Shown here: piece after piece, positions 9,444 through 20,160 of the stretch
Layout: each line of letters begins with the position of its first letter
Position numbering within the stretch: the stretch's first letter is position 1
NCBI GenBank assembly: GCA_016291135.1
Contig: JAEFAE010000012.1
Span: 1 to 60,891, forward strand
Direction of reading: 5' to 3'
From: Bacteroidales bacterium
Lineage (GTDB): Bacteria > Bacteroidota > Bacteroidia > Bacteroidales > F082
DNA length: 60,891 nucleotides
Translations under genes and position numbers: made by a program
Notes under the pieces: model-generated
The model's input: only the letters and a program-made list of their open reading frames with translations
Databases searched by the model: none
What the model was told of the DNA's origin: nothing

Positions 9444-9474
9444 TTGCGGGATTCAAGATTTTCACTATTTTTGC
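9444..9474 (+). promoter_or_regulatory. promoter of rho
   Basis: TTG at 9444-9446, 19 nt, TATTTTTG at 9466-9473: full match to the Bacteroidetes consensus. It predicts a leader of about 90 nt before the rho ATG at 9571, long enough for the autoregulation known for rho in other bacteria, but no specific leader structure is obvious. Confidence 0.7.
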
Positions 9475-9570
9475 AGTGCTTTTTTCCTACAAGCACATTC
9501 AAAGCATGATTTTCCCATTTCCGGGATACAAAATCATATCGTTCCCTAACTTTTCTTATTACAACCTTTT

Positions 9571-11574
<2,004 letters not shown>

Positions 11575-11583
11575 GCCCCGGCG

Positions 11584-12189
11584 ATGAGAAAACTGCTGCT
11601 TCTACCCTTATTGTTTCTGTTGACGGTCGCGCTCCATGCCCAAGATACAGAAATGCTTGTCAAGATCCGCAACGCCAACGCCACCGTGCAGTCGTTCGAG
11701 ACGGACCTGCACAACACACAGGCGAAGTCGGACAAGAAGACCGAACAATCCGGAAAGCTCTATTTTGTCTGTCCCAACCAATTCGCGGCCCTGTTCGACA
11801 ACGGGAAGCACATGATCGTCAACGTGGATCACCTGAAGATGAACATCGGACTGTTCAACGGCAAGTTCAAGCTCCGCAACGGAGGCATGATGCGATCGCT
11901 GAGCAACATCTTCCTCTACGGCTTCCAAGGCCGCTGCCAAGAGCTCGCCAACGAGAACAGCTATGCCGTCAAGGTCTTCGAGATCGGGCCCTACCAGCAG
12001 GTGTATTGCACCAACACGAAGAAAAGCCTCCTGGGCATCGGATACAAGAATGTCATCTTCAATTACGACAAACAGACGCTGATGCTCCGAGAGATCATCC
12101 TAATCGACAACAACGACACGGTGGATACCTACAGCATCTACAACACGGTCTATAACCTTCCGGTAGATAACAAGGTGTTTCAATTCTGA
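11584..12189 (+). CDS. LolA-like outer-membrane lipoprotein carrier family protein
   Basis: A 201-residue protein with a cleavable signal peptide (MRKLLLLPLLFLLTVALHAQ). The mature part follows the LolA-like plan: residues 25-60 are an amphipathic strand-rich start (VQSFETDLHNTQAKSDKKT), followed by GKLYFVCPNQFAALFDNGKHMIV and a C-terminal series of strands (VIFNYDKQTLMLREIILIDN). LolA carries lipoproteins across the periplasm. The Bacteroidetes homologues are distant, so I give the family and not the symbol. It is probably co-transcribed with rho and ends at hairpin elements that could stop transcription. Confidence 0.75.
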   Translation: MRKLLLLPLLFLLTVALHAQDTEMLVKIRNANATVQSFETDLHNTQAKSDKKTEQSGKLYFVCPNQFAALFDNGKHMIVNVDHLKMNIGLFNGKFKLRNGGMMRSLSNIFLYGFQGRCQELANENSYAVKVFEIGPYQQVYCTNTKKSLLGIGYKNVIFNYDKQTLMLREIILIDNNDTVDTYSIYNTVYNLPVDNKVFQF

Positions 12190-12191
12190 CG

Positions 12192-12305
12192 CCAGGGGTT
12201 TTACCCCTGGTAACCGATAGCGAACCCCTAATGGGGTTCATTTTTTTATTCCACGTCCCCAGGGGTTTTACCCCTGGCTACCGACAGCGAACCCCTAACG
12301 GGGTC
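12192..12305. repeat. two copies of a two-hairpin dispersed element (locus A)
   Basis: Two similar units of about 50 bp lie between the convergent lolA-like and mpl-like genes. Each has an outer palindrome CCAGGGG/CCCCTGG (12192-12210 and 12259-12277), a linker related to ACCGACAG, and an inner palindrome AACCCC/GGGGTT (12223-12238) or AACCCC/GGGGT (12290-12304). The first is followed by a T-run (12241-12247) and can act as a terminator for the rightward gene. The same element, in the other orientation, occurs at 20161-20310 and 34897-35031. Confidence 0.8.
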
Positions 12306-13661
12306 TTAATCGTAAAGGGCCCGGAGATCGTCGGTGGTGAGGCCGTTGAAATCGCCCGAGCTCATGAATGCGCCGACAACCTCGTGCCGGGGACCTTTTT
12401 CCAACAAGGCGATCAGCTCCGCCTTGTTGTGCACCACCTTCAGGTCGGACCGGCCGAAACCTTCCACGATACGGGCATCGGGCATCAGCTCCAACTTCTT
12501 GATGGCCACGGCATGGGGATCGTAAAAGACGATGGCCGTGTCGGCACGCTTCAACGCATCGCGGTAATGGTCGATGAAGACCTCACTGAGGCTGCTGTAG
12601 GTATGCAGCTCGAACACGGCGATGAGGTGCTTCTTGGGGAACTGCTCCCGCAAGGCCTTCACCGAAGCATCCACCTTGGACGGGGCATGGGCGAAGTCGC
12701 GGAAGACCAGGTTGTCGTCGGTCTCGAACAGGAGCTCCAGACGACGCGCCGCCCCCTTGAAGGAGGCAATGGCATCGTAGAACTGGGCGTCGGTGACCCC
12801 CAGCTGCCCGCACACCAGCCGTGCCGCATTGAGGTTCTTCATGTTATGGCTGCCAAAGACGCCCACCTCCCGGCGGCTGCCGTCGGGCAAGATCAAGGAC
12901 GTCTTAATACCTTCACTTTCAAAGGGGTGCACTCCATAACCATAGGTCTTGCAAGGGGCTCCCTGGGCGATCTTCTCCGCCTCGACGTCGGTACCGTCGT
13001 AGATCAGGCATCCTCCCGGCTCGATGGTGCGGACAAAGATGCGGAACTGCTCCAGGTAGTTGTCGAAGGTTGGAAACACATTGACATGGTCCCAGCCGAT
13101 GCCGCTGATGACAGCGATGTGGGGATGGTAGTGATGGAACTTCGGAACCCGGTCGATGGGCGAAGTGAGGTATTCGTCGCCTTCCATGACCATGTAACGG
13201 GCCGTCTCGCTGAGGCGCACCATCACGTCGAACCCCTCCAGCTGGGCCCCCACCATGAAATCGGTCTCGATGCCTACGTGCTTGAGCACATGCAGGATCA
13301 TGGAGGTGATCGTCGTCTTGCCATGGCTGCCCCCGATGACGATGCGGGTCTTGTCCTTACCTTGCTCATACAGGTATTCGGGATAGGAATATACCTTGAG
13401 ACCCAGCTCCTGGGCGCGCACCAACTCGGGATTGTCGATACGGGCGTGCATGCCGAGGATGACGGCGTCGTAGCTGGCATCAAGCTTTTCAGGGTACCAG
13501 CCCCACTGCGGTGGCAGGATGCCCTCCTTGGCCAGGCGTGACTTCGAAGGCTCGAAGATCTCGTCGTCGGAACCCGTGACTTCATAGCCCTTGCGGTGCA
13601 GGGCGATGGCGAGGTTGTGCATGGCACTCCCTCCAATGGCGATAAAATGGACCTTTTTCAT
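12306..13661 (-). CDS. mpl: Mur ligase family protein, Mpl-like (UDP-MurNAc tripeptide ligase)
   Basis: A 451-residue ligase. The N-terminal Rossmann part begins HFIAIGGSAMHNLAIAL with the Mpl/MurC-type GxGxxxxxxLA loop. The ATP loop is GGSHGKTTITSMI (about residues 109-121), and the central and C-terminal Mur domains follow (VFGSHNMKNLNAA; FRDFAHAPSKVDASVKAL, with the conserved D-x-A-H-x-P). This arrangement and the DFAHAP motif fit Mpl, which reattaches recycled tripeptide to UDP-MurNAc, better than MurC. It stands alone, without the mur cluster, as expected for a recycling enzyme. The stop codon is directly followed by a dispersed hairpin element. Confidence 0.85.
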   Translation of the reverse strand: MKKVHFIAIGGSAMHNLAIALHRKGYEVTGSDDEIFEPSKSRLAKEGILPPQWGWYPEKLDASYDAVILGMHARIDNPELVRAQELGLKVYSYPEYLYEQGKDKTRIVIGGSHGKTTITSMILHVLKHVGIETDFMVGAQLEGFDVMVRLSETARYMVMEGDEYLTSPIDRVPKFHHYHPHIAVISGIGWDHVNVFPTFDNYLEQFRIFVRTIEPGGCLIYDGTDVEAEKIAQGAPCKTYGYGVHPFESEGIKTSLILPDGSRREVGVFGSHNMKNLNAARLVCGQLGVTDAQFYDAIASFKGAARRLELLFETDDNLVFRDFAHAPSKVDASVKALREQFPKKHLIAVFELHTYSSLSEVFIDHYRDALKRADTAIVFYDPHAVAIKKLELMPDARIVEGFGRSDLKVVHNKAELIALLEKGPRHEVVGAFMSSGDFNGLTTDDLRALYD

Positions 13662-13703
13662 GATCGTGTGCTTTTGAAGCGGTAAAGGTACGTTTTTTTA
13701 ACG

Positions 13704-13718
13704 TAATTTTGCATCATG
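13704..13718 (+). promoter_or_regulatory. -7 box (TAATTTTG) almost on the msrC start codon
   Basis: TAATTTTG at 13704-13711 is a full TAnnTTTG match and the ATG begins at 13716, only 4 nt later. A start site a few nucleotides downstream of the box would make the mRNA leaderless or nearly so. Confidence 0.55.
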
Positions 13719-14162
13719 GAAGAAAAAGAAAAACAGTACCAGCTTCTGTTGAAGCAGGCGCAGGCCCTCGTCCAGGACGAGACCAACCTGATCGCCAACC
13801 TGAGCAACCTCAGCTCGTTGATCCACTTCACCTTTGGTTTTTGGTGGACCGGATTCTACTTTGTGGATGGAAAACAGTTGGTTTTAGGGCCTTTCCAAGG
13901 CCCGCTGGCGTGCACGAGGATTCCCTTCGGGAAAGGGGTCTGCGGCACGGCATGGGAACAGCGCAAGACCCTCGTGGTGCCCGACGTGGAGCAGTTTCCC
14001 GGGCACATCGCCTGCAGCAGTGAGTCGCGCAGCGAGATCGTGGTGCCGATGTTCAAGGATGGTGAAATGTGGGCCGAGCTCGACATCGACAGCCGGGAGC
14101 TGAACACCTTCGACGAGACCGACCGCATCTGGCTGGAGCGCATCGTGGCGCTGATCCAATGA
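13716..14162 (+). CDS. msrC: free methionine-(R)-sulfoxide reductase, GAF domain
   Basis: A 148-residue single GAF-domain enzyme that reduces free Met-R-sulfoxide. The three redox cysteines are present at residues 66, 76 and 100 (GPLACTRI, GKGVCGTA, GHIACSSES); their spacing of 10 and 24 equals that of the characterised family members. W-W-x-G-F-Y near residue 44 is also conserved. No other Met lies upstream of the GAF core, so the 13716 start is well supported. The stop overlaps the ATG of the next gene (ATGA), suggesting translational coupling. Confidence 0.92.
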   Translation: MEEKEKQYQLLLKQAQALVQDETNLIANLSNLSSLIHFTFGFWWTGFYFVDGKQLVLGPFQGPLACTRIPFGKGVCGTAWEQRKTLVVPDVEQFPGHIACSSESRSEIVVPMFKDGEMWAELDIDSRELNTFDETDRIWLERIVALIQ

Positions 14163-15502
14163 CCACACCCCGGGCACGACACAACGTCATGGAACAAGAA
14201 CGGCTGAACCGGAGCATCCTCAGGCTGGCGATTCCCAACATCGTCAGCAACATCACCGTGCCGTTGCTGGGCCTGGTCGACATGATGCTCATGGGGCATC
14301 TCGATTCGGTAGTCTATATCGGGGCCATCGGCCTGGGTGGCACCGTCTTCAGCGTGCTGTACTCCATCTTCAGCTTCATGCGAGCCGGGACCACCGGACT
14401 CACCGCACAGGCATACGGGGGGCATGACGAAACCGAGATCTCATACGGCTTCTACCGTTCCATGGGCATTGCCTTGATGGCAACCCTTTTGGTGCTCACG
14501 CTGCAACGGCCCATCGAATGGATCGCCCTACAACTGCTGAACGGCAGCGACGAGGTGCTGGGCTACACGAGCGTGTATTTCCGCGTGCGAATCTGGGCGG
14601 CACCGGCGGTGTTGGCACTCTACACTTTCAACGGATGGTACATCGGGATGCAGAACACCACCATCCCCATGGTCATCGCCATTTTGATCAACGTGGTGAA
14701 CATCGCACTCAGCGTGCTGTTTGTCAAGGTGTTCCATTTGGGTGTCGCCGGCGTGGCCTTGGGCACCGTCATCGCGCAATACACCGGCTTGCTGACCGCC
14801 GTCGTCTTCATGCTCGCCAAATACCGCCGCTACCTCATCCCAATCGAGAAACGGATCCTGTTGCAGGCCGACAAGGTGAAGCGGTTCTTCAAAGTCAACA
14901 CCGACTTCATGATCCGCAGCATCCTGCTGGTGCTCACCATCGCCTTTTTCACCAACCAGAGCGCAAAACTCGGCGACGACCTCCTGGCGGTCAACATGAT
15001 CCTGATGCAGTTCTTCTACATCTTCAGCTACTTTACCGATGGCTTCGCCTACGCCGGCGAGGCCCTGGTGGGCCGTTTCACCGGAGCGCACGACCTGGAG
15101 CGGTTGAAGAAGACGGTCCGCTACCTGTTTTGGTGGGGCTTGGGGCTGACGTTGCCTTTCACCCTGCTCTACTGGGCTTTCCCCGAGCCTTTCATCCGTC
15201 TGGTCTCCGACCAGCCCGGCGTGGCGGAACTGGCCTGCCCCTATTACGTCTATATGATCCTCATTCCCGTCATCACCTTCGCCGCCTTCCTCTGGGATGG
15301 TGTGTACATCGGCGCCACAGCAGCCAAGGAGATCCGTAACACGATGATCATCGCTTCGCTGCTGGTGTTCCTGCCTGCCTGGTATGTGTTGATGCCCTTG
15401 TATGGCAACCACGGCTTGTGGATTGCTTTCCTGCTGTTCATGGTGGCTCGGGGCGTCAGCATGACCCTGATGGCGAAAAAATGTATCTTCTCCTTCAAAT
15501 AA
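14159..15502 (+). CDS. MATE family multidrug efflux transporter
   Basis: About 447 residues with twelve predicted membrane helices in two six-helix halves. The N-terminal half begins LRLAIPNIVSNITVPLLGLVDMMLMGHL, the classic MATE opening; the second half begins after the cytoplasmic loop near KVKRFFKVNTDFMIRSIL. The family exports cationic drugs or metabolites using Na+ or H+. I used ATG 14159 because it overlaps the msrC stop as ATGA; ATG 14189 (MEQERLNRS) is an equally sensible start that trims ten residues. The reading frame is open still further upstream but overlaps msrC. Confidence 0.88.
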   Translation: MTTPRARHNVMEQERLNRSILRLAIPNIVSNITVPLLGLVDMMLMGHLDSVVYIGAIGLGGTVFSVLYSIFSFMRAGTTGLTAQAYGGHDETEISYGFYRSMGIALMATLLVLTLQRPIEWIALQLLNGSDEVLGYTSVYFRVRIWAAPAVLALYTFNGWYIGMQNTTIPMVIAILINVVNIALSVLFVKVFHLGVAGVALGTVIAQYTGLLTAVVFMLAKYRRYLIPIEKRILLQADKVKRFFKVNTDFMIRSILLVLTIAFFTNQSAKLGDDLLAVNMILMQFFYIFSYFTDGFAYAGEALVGRFTGAHDLERLKKTVRYLFWWGLGLTLPFTLLYWAFPEPFIRLVSDQPGVAELACPYYVYMILIPVITFAAFLWDGVYIGATAAKEIRNTMIIASLLVFLPAWYVLMPLYGNHGLWIAFLLFMVARGVSMTLMAKKCIFSFK

Positions 15503-15508
15503 TCCTCC

Positions 15509-16933
15509 ATGCACATCCTCTCGAAATCCACCTATATCAAAGGCCTCCAATGCGAGAAGGCCTTGTACATGACCAAGAAGCATCCCTATCTCCGCGACAA
15601 GCTCAGCATCGAGCAACGGGCTCGGTTCCAACGCGGTACCGACGTGGGTATCTTGGCACAGCAGTGCTTTCCGGGAGGGGTGAACATGACGCCCAACGCC
15701 CCCAGCCAGTTTCCGAAAAAGGTACAGGAAACCATGGCCAACCTCGCAGACCCGGCCGTCAACGTGATGTACGAGGCGGTGTTCCAGTACAACGACACGC
15801 TGATCATGGTCGACCTGCTGGTACGCGACGGCGACCGGTGGAAGGCCGTCGAAGTGAAGAGCTCGTTGCGGCTGAGTCCCACCTATTATAACGACGCCGC
15901 CCTCCAATACTACGTGCTGCACGGTTGCGGGGTGCCGCTGTCGGATTTCCAGCTCATGCACCTCAACGGCGACTATGTCAAAAATGGCGACATCGACGTC
16001 CAGGAGCTCTTCGTCATGGTCTCGGTGCTCGAATACGCCCAAGAGAAGGAAGCCTGGGTAGCTGCCAACGTGGAACGGCTGAAGAAAGTGGTGGCCCTGC
16101 CCCACGCCCCCCTGTGTCGCATCGGGACACAGTGCCACGAGCCCTATACCTGCGACTTCCTGGGCCACTGCTGGAAACAGGTGCCTCGCAACAGTTTCCT
16201 CTATTCCACGGCCCTACCCGACGAGGAACTGTTCCGGTTGTATTTCGGAGGATACGGAACCAACGCATTGATGCTCAAACAAATGGGGAGCGAAAGCGAG
16301 GAAGCGCACCAGATCGAGGCACTCGAATCGGGATCCTATTATATCGACTACAAGACCTTGTTCGCCCTGGCACCCGACCCCAAGCCCCGCTCCATCGCCT
16401 ACCTGAACCTGCTGCTCGACCGTCCTGCCGTGCCCGAGCTCGACGGCACCCGACCCTATCAGGAGATGATCCTGGCCTTCGCCCTCTCGGGGGATCAAGA
16501 GCCTAACGGTCACACCCTTTGGGACTGTTTTGAAGACCATGCCCAATGGCGGGAGAGCATCGCCCTGCTCACCGAACGGCTGTCGCGATACGACTTGATC
16601 GTCTGCTTCACCCCCCTCGACCTGGCCAGCACCCTCATGCGTCATGAAATTACACAGAACCAAACCTTCGGTTACAAGGTGTTCAATCTATACGAAGTGT
16701 TGAATCATGCCCGAATGTTTCATCCCCTAATGAAATACGATTTTAGTTTACAACACGTCGCGCAGGCAATGTTTCACGAGGTCAAGCTATTTGAACACAG
16801 CAGGATAGTTGTTGAAGCCCATGGAACGGATTTAACAAGTTATCAACAAGCCAAGGAAGACCTAATCGCTGAAAACGAGGTAGTTAAAAGTATTTATCAA
16901 CATTTTTTCAAAAAAATGCCGGTTGATAACTAA
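15509..16933 (+). CDS. DUF2779 family PD-(D/E)XK nuclease-like protein
   Basis: A 474-residue protein opening with HILSKSTYIKGLQCEKALYM, the DUF2779 start. A PD-(D/E)XK nuclease core is visible: Asp102 in MVDLLV, then Glu115-Val-Lys117 in KAVEVKSSL. Cys15 plus a strictly spaced Cys203-x5-Cys209-x5-Cys215-x5-Cys221 resembles the iron-sulfur-binding cysteines of Cas4/AddB nucleases. The C-terminal half contains an RNase-H-like DYKTLF segment. The true substrate is unknown. It lies in line with the MATE gene (6-nt gap). The last 80 codons are noticeably more AT-rich than the rest. It is about 37 kb from the CRISPR locus, so I do not link the two. Confidence 0.75.
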   Translation: MHILSKSTYIKGLQCEKALYMTKKHPYLRDKLSIEQRARFQRGTDVGILAQQCFPGGVNMTPNAPSQFPKKVQETMANLADPAVNVMYEAVFQYNDTLIMVDLLVRDGDRWKAVEVKSSLRLSPTYYNDAALQYYVLHGCGVPLSDFQLMHLNGDYVKNGDIDVQELFVMVSVLEYAQEKEAWVAANVERLKKVVALPHAPLCRIGTQCHEPYTCDFLGHCWKQVPRNSFLYSTALPDEELFRLYFGGYGTNALMLKQMGSESEEAHQIEALESGSYYIDYKTLFALAPDPKPRSIAYLNLLLDRPAVPELDGTRPYQEMILAFALSGDQEPNGHTLWDCFEDHAQWRESIALLTERLSRYDLIVCFTPLDLASTLMRHEITQNQTFGYKVFNLYEVLNHARMFHPLMKYDFSLQHVAQAMFHEVKLFEHSRIVVEAHGTDLTSYQQAKEDLIAENEVVKSIYQHFFKKMPVDN

Positions 16934-16969
16934 TGGGCTTTTTCCGCCACGGCAGCAGGAAGAATGTTA

Positions 16970-16977
16970 TACTTTTG
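16970..16977 (+). promoter_or_regulatory. -7 box (TACTTTTG) upstream of dnaB
   Basis: TACTTTTG matches TAnnTTTG and lies 45 nt before the chosen dnaB start at 17023. No clear -33 element is seen. Confidence 0.5.
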
Positions 16978-17022
16978 CCAAAGCGAAAACGGGTTTTACT
17001 TTTACAAACTAGAGATACAAAC

Positions 17023-18585
17023 ATGCCAACTGATACCCTTCTCAAACCTCACTCAGGGAACTTACAACGACGAACCACACCGGAACAATTATTGGCCAAC
17101 CAAGGACGCATTCCTCCCCAAGCTGTTGACTTGGAGGAGGTGGTTTTGGGTGCCTTGATGCTGGAGAAAAACGCCGTCAACGAAGTCATCGACATCCTCA
17201 CCCCCGAGGCTTTCTACAAGGAAGCCCATCAAAAGATCTTCAAAGCCATCAAGGACCTGTTCGGAAAATCCGAACCGATCGACATCCTCACGGTCACCAA
17301 CGAGCTGAAGCAGTCGGGCGACCTGGAGCTGGTGGGGGGCGCCTACTACATCTCCAAACTCACCAACCGTGTCGTGTCGGCAGCCAACATCGAGTACCAC
17401 GCGCGTATCATCATGCAGAAGCATATCCAGCGGGAACTCATCGTGATCTCATCGGAGACCATCAACCAGGCCTTCGAGGACACCACCGACGTGTTCGACC
17501 TGTTGGACAACGCCGAGAACAAGCTCTTCCAGGTGAGCGAAAACAACCTCCGCCGGAGCTACAACTCGATGCAGGACTTGGTGAACAAGGCCATCACGGA
17601 GATCCAAAACGCCAAGAACAGCGACCAGAAGCTGCGTGGCGTGCCCTCGGGCTATACCGAGCTGGACCGCATCACCCAAGGCTGGCAGAAGTCGGACCTC
17701 ATCATCCTGGCGGCCCGTCCCTCCATGGGTAAGACCGCTTTCGCCCTCAACCTGGCGCGCAACGCCGCCGTGGACTTCAAACGCCCCGTAGCGTTCTTTT
17801 CGTTGGAGATGTCGTCGGTACAGTTGGTCACCCGTCTGATCTCCACCGAGACTTCCCTCACCGCCGACAAGCTTCGTTCGGGTGACCTGGCCGAGCATGA
17901 GTGGCAGCAGCTGAACACCAAGGTGACACCATTGATCGACGCCCCCATCTTCATCGACGACACCCCGCAGCTGTCGGTGTTCGAACTCCGCGCCAAATGC
18001 CGTCGTCTGAAACAGCAGCACGACATCCAGATGATCTTCATCGACTACCTGCAGCTGATGACGGCCAAGACGGAACGCGGCGGCAACCGTGAGCAGGAGA
18101 TCTCCATGATCTCGCGCTCACTCAAGGCCCTCGCCAAGGAGTTGGAGATCCCCGTGCTCGCCCTGTCGCAGCTGAGCCGTAACGTGGAGTCCCGCCCGGG
18201 ATCGAAGAAGCCCATCCTCTCCGACTTGCGTGAATCGGGCGCCATCGAGCAGGACGCCGACATGGTCATGTTCATCTTCCGTCCAGAATACTACAAGAAC
18301 GAACAGGAGAACCCCGACCTGCCGCAAGGCTTCACCTGCATCGACATCGCCAAGCACCGTAACGGCAAGCTGGGTGAGGTCAACCTGCGTTTCGTTGGCC
18401 AGTACGCCCGCTTCGAGGAGTTCGGACAAGACCGCCTGGCCTCTGCCGAGGACATCACCCTCGGTCCCAACCCGAACTTCAATACGAGGATCGTAGGCTC
18501 CAAGATGAACGACGACACCTTCGGCCCACTGCCCTCCTATGGTCCGATGCCCTCCATCACCTCCGACGACAACCTGCCCTTCTGA
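17023..18585 (+). CDS. dnaB: replicative DNA helicase DnaB
   Basis: About 520 residues. I chose ATG 17023 (MPTDTLLKP); the frame is open from 16933, but the -7 box at 16970 lies inside that extension. The N-terminal DnaB domain begins PPQAVDLEEVVLGALMLEK. The RecA-like motor has ARPSMGKTAFALN as Walker A, VAFFSLEMS, MIFIDYLQLM as Walker B and VLALSQLSRNVESR. This is the hexameric helicase that opens the replication fork. No intein interrupts the motor domain. The upstream neighbour is the DUF2779 gene; the downstream gap leads to a separate promoter for carbamate kinase. Confidence 0.95.
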   Translation: MPTDTLLKPHSGNLQRRTTPEQLLANQGRIPPQAVDLEEVVLGALMLEKNAVNEVIDILTPEAFYKEAHQKIFKAIKDLFGKSEPIDILTVTNELKQSGDLELVGGAYYISKLTNRVVSAANIEYHARIIMQKHIQRELIVISSETINQAFEDTTDVFDLLDNAENKLFQVSENNLRRSYNSMQDLVNKAITEIQNAKNSDQKLRGVPSGYTELDRITQGWQKSDLIILAARPSMGKTAFALNLARNAAVDFKRPVAFFSLEMSSVQLVTRLISTETSLTADKLRSGDLAEHEWQQLNTKVTPLIDAPIFIDDTPQLSVFELRAKCRRLKQQHDIQMIFIDYLQLMTAKTERGGNREQEISMISRSLKALAKELEIPVLALSQLSRNVESRPGSKKPILSDLRESGAIEQDADMVMFIFRPEYYKNEQENPDLPQGFTCIDIAKHRNGKLGEVNLRFVGQYARFEEFGQDRLASAEDITLGPNPNFNTRIVGSKMNDDTFGPLPSYGPMPSITSDDNLPF

Positions 18586-18653
18586 CGGGAAAAGACCTTC
18601 TGAAAACCGCTAAAAAAGAAACACTTGGCCCTAATTTTTGGCCATAAAGGGAG

Positions 18654-18680
18654 TTGCTATCCATTTTTTCACTACCTTTG
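18654..18680 (+). promoter_or_regulatory. promoter of the carbamate kinase gene
   Basis: TACCTTTG at 18673-18680 is a full -7 match. The nearest TTG (18654-18656) leaves only 16 nt, so the -33 part is weak. The predicted leader is about 48 nt. Confidence 0.55.
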
Positions 18681-18732
18681 CAGTCCCAAAATAGAGGATT
18701 ATTAGTAATAAATAATTGAAAGATAGACCCTT

Positions 18733-19671
18733 ATGAAAAAATTAGCCGTTATTGCTTTCGGTGGTAACGCCCTTTTGAGAGGCGGACAAAGAGGAACCTA
18801 CAGAGAACAGATGCAGAATGTGACTGAAACTTGCAAGTCGCTGCTCCCCTTCCTCAAGAATGATTACAATCTCGTCATCGGCCATGGCAATGGCCCCCAA
18901 GTCGGCAATGTGATGCTGCAGAACGAAGCCGGAAACCAGGTGTTCAACGTTCCGGACATGCCCATCGATTTCTGTGTCGCCGAGACCCAAGGCCTGATCG
19001 GATTCATGATCGAGATGGGACTCGACAAGGTGTTTGCCCAGGAAGGCATGCGCCGCAATGTGGTGACGTTGGTGACACAGGTCATTGTTGACAAAGACGA
19101 CCCGATGTTCCAGAACCCCACCAAGCCCGTAGGCCCCTATTATACCAAAGAACAGGCGGAACAGTATGCCGCCGAGACCGGTGCCGTTTACAAGGAAGAC
19201 CCCAAAGGCCGTGGCTGGCGCAAGGTGGTCGCCTCACCCAAACCCATCGGCATCCAGAACATCGACATCGTGAAACGCCTCGCCGATGAAGGCAACATCG
19301 TCGTCACCGTGGGCGGCGGCGGCATCCCGGTTGTCGAGAAGAAAGGCTGTCTGTGCGGTGTCGAAGCCGTTATCGACAAGGACCTCGCCTCTGCCATGAC
19401 CGCCATCAAGATCCACGCGGATGAGTTCTACATCCTCACCGACGTTCCGAAGGTGTACATCAACTTCCGCAAGGAGAACGAGCAGGCGCTGAACACGATC
19501 ACCGTGGCCGAGGCCAAGAAGCACCTTGCTGACGGTCAGTTCACCGAAGGCAGCATGGCTCCCAAGGTACGCGCCGCCATCCTTTTTGTCGAGGCCACCG
19601 GCCACCAAGCCATCATCACCGAGGCAACCAGCCTCACCGACCCCAGCTGCGGCACGAGAATCGTCCCGTAA
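18733..19671 (+). CDS. arcC: carbamate kinase
   Basis: A 312-residue amino-acid-kinase-fold enzyme. It opens AVIAFGGNALLRGGQRGTY, and keeps VIGHGNGPQVGN, RGWRKVVASPKP, VTVGGGGIPVV and GSMAPKVRAA, all typical of carbamate kinase, which makes ATP and carbamate from ADP and carbamoyl phosphate. No arginine deiminase or ornithine carbamoyltransferase gene is adjacent, so it may serve another source of carbamoyl phosphate or one encoded elsewhere. The small lipoprotein gene follows after 30 nt. Confidence 0.93.
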   Translation: MKKLAVIAFGGNALLRGGQRGTYREQMQNVTETCKSLLPFLKNDYNLVIGHGNGPQVGNVMLQNEAGNQVFNVPDMPIDFCVAETQGLIGFMIEMGLDKVFAQEGMRRNVVTLVTQVIVDKDDPMFQNPTKPVGPYYTKEQAEQYAAETGAVYKEDPKGRGWRKVVASPKPIGIQNIDIVKRLADEGNIVVTVGGGGIPVVEKKGCLCGVEAVIDKDLASAMTAIKIHADEFYILTDVPKVYINFRKENEQALNTITVAEAKKHLADGQFTEGSMAPKVRAAILFVEATGHQAIITEATSLTDPSCGTRIVP

Positions 19672-19701
19672 ACCATTGAAAGAAACACAATACCACATAC
19701 C

Positions 19702-20061
19702 ATGAAAAAAGGATTTTTCTTCATCGCCATCAGCCTGTTATTGGGCCTTGGCTTCAGCGCCTGCAACAGCGACAACCTCCTCGGTACATGGATCGACCCC
19801 GCCGACGAGGACAGCGTGTTCGGCGAGACGGGATTCACCCTGGTGAAAGACGGCACGGTCGTCCCGATCAACATGGGCTACCGCGAATACAACGCCTGGG
19901 AGAAGATCGGCGACCAGCTGATTCTCAAGGGCAACTACACGGGCACCAACCCGCGTGCGTTTGCCGACACCCTCTGGATCGACGAGGTCACCAAAGAGCA
20001 CCTGGTGCTGAAAGACATGGGGAATTATTCTGTCACCTACCAACGGAAAACCGAGAAATAA
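19702..20061 (+). CDS. small lipocalin-like lipoprotein
   Basis: A 119-residue protein with a lipoprotein signal peptide (MKKGFFFIAISLLLGLGFSAC, lipobox FSAC, lipidated Cys21). The mature part (LLGTWIDP... GFTLVKDGTVVPINMGYREY... LVLKDMGNYSVTYQRK) has the G-T-W start and strand pattern of lipocalin-like domains common in Bacteroidetes lipoproteins. Ligand unknown. It is probably transcribed with carbamate kinase and is followed by a strong terminator. Confidence 0.7.
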   Translation: MKKGFFFIAISLLLGLGFSACNSDNLLGTWIDPADEDSVFGETGFTLVKDGTVVPINMGYREYNAWEKIGDQLILKGNYTGTNPRAFADTLWIDEVTKEHLVLKDMGNYSVTYQRKTEK

Positions 20062-20083
20062 GGTGATGGTTTTCCCATCGAAC

Positions 20084-20119
20084 AGCGGGGCCTCCCTGAC
20101 GGGAAGCCCCGCTTTTTTT
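20084..20119 (+). terminator. Rho-independent terminator
   Basis: AGCGGGGC (20084-20091) pairs with GCCCCGCT (20106-20113), with an internal TCCC/GGGA extension around a TGAC loop, followed by seven T. It ends the arcC-lipoprotein transcript. Confidence 0.9.
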
Positions 20120-20160
20120 GCCCCAAAAGAGGTCCCTTCTCCGTTGGGATGTCTTGTTGG

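Noticed and set aside
12231..13541. 436-codon rightward frame opposite the mpl-like gene
   Set aside because: Antisense shadow; the leftward frame has complete Mur ligase motifs.
14528..16168. 546-codon leftward frame across the MATE and DUF2779 genes
   Set aside because: Spans two well-supported genes on the other strand and has His/Asp/Val-rich shadow composition.
15509..16933. Treating the DUF2779 gene as a Cas4 adaptation protein
   Set aside because: Only the nuclease core and cysteines are shared; it is 37 kb from the CRISPR locus, much longer than Cas4, and subtype II-C lacks cas4.
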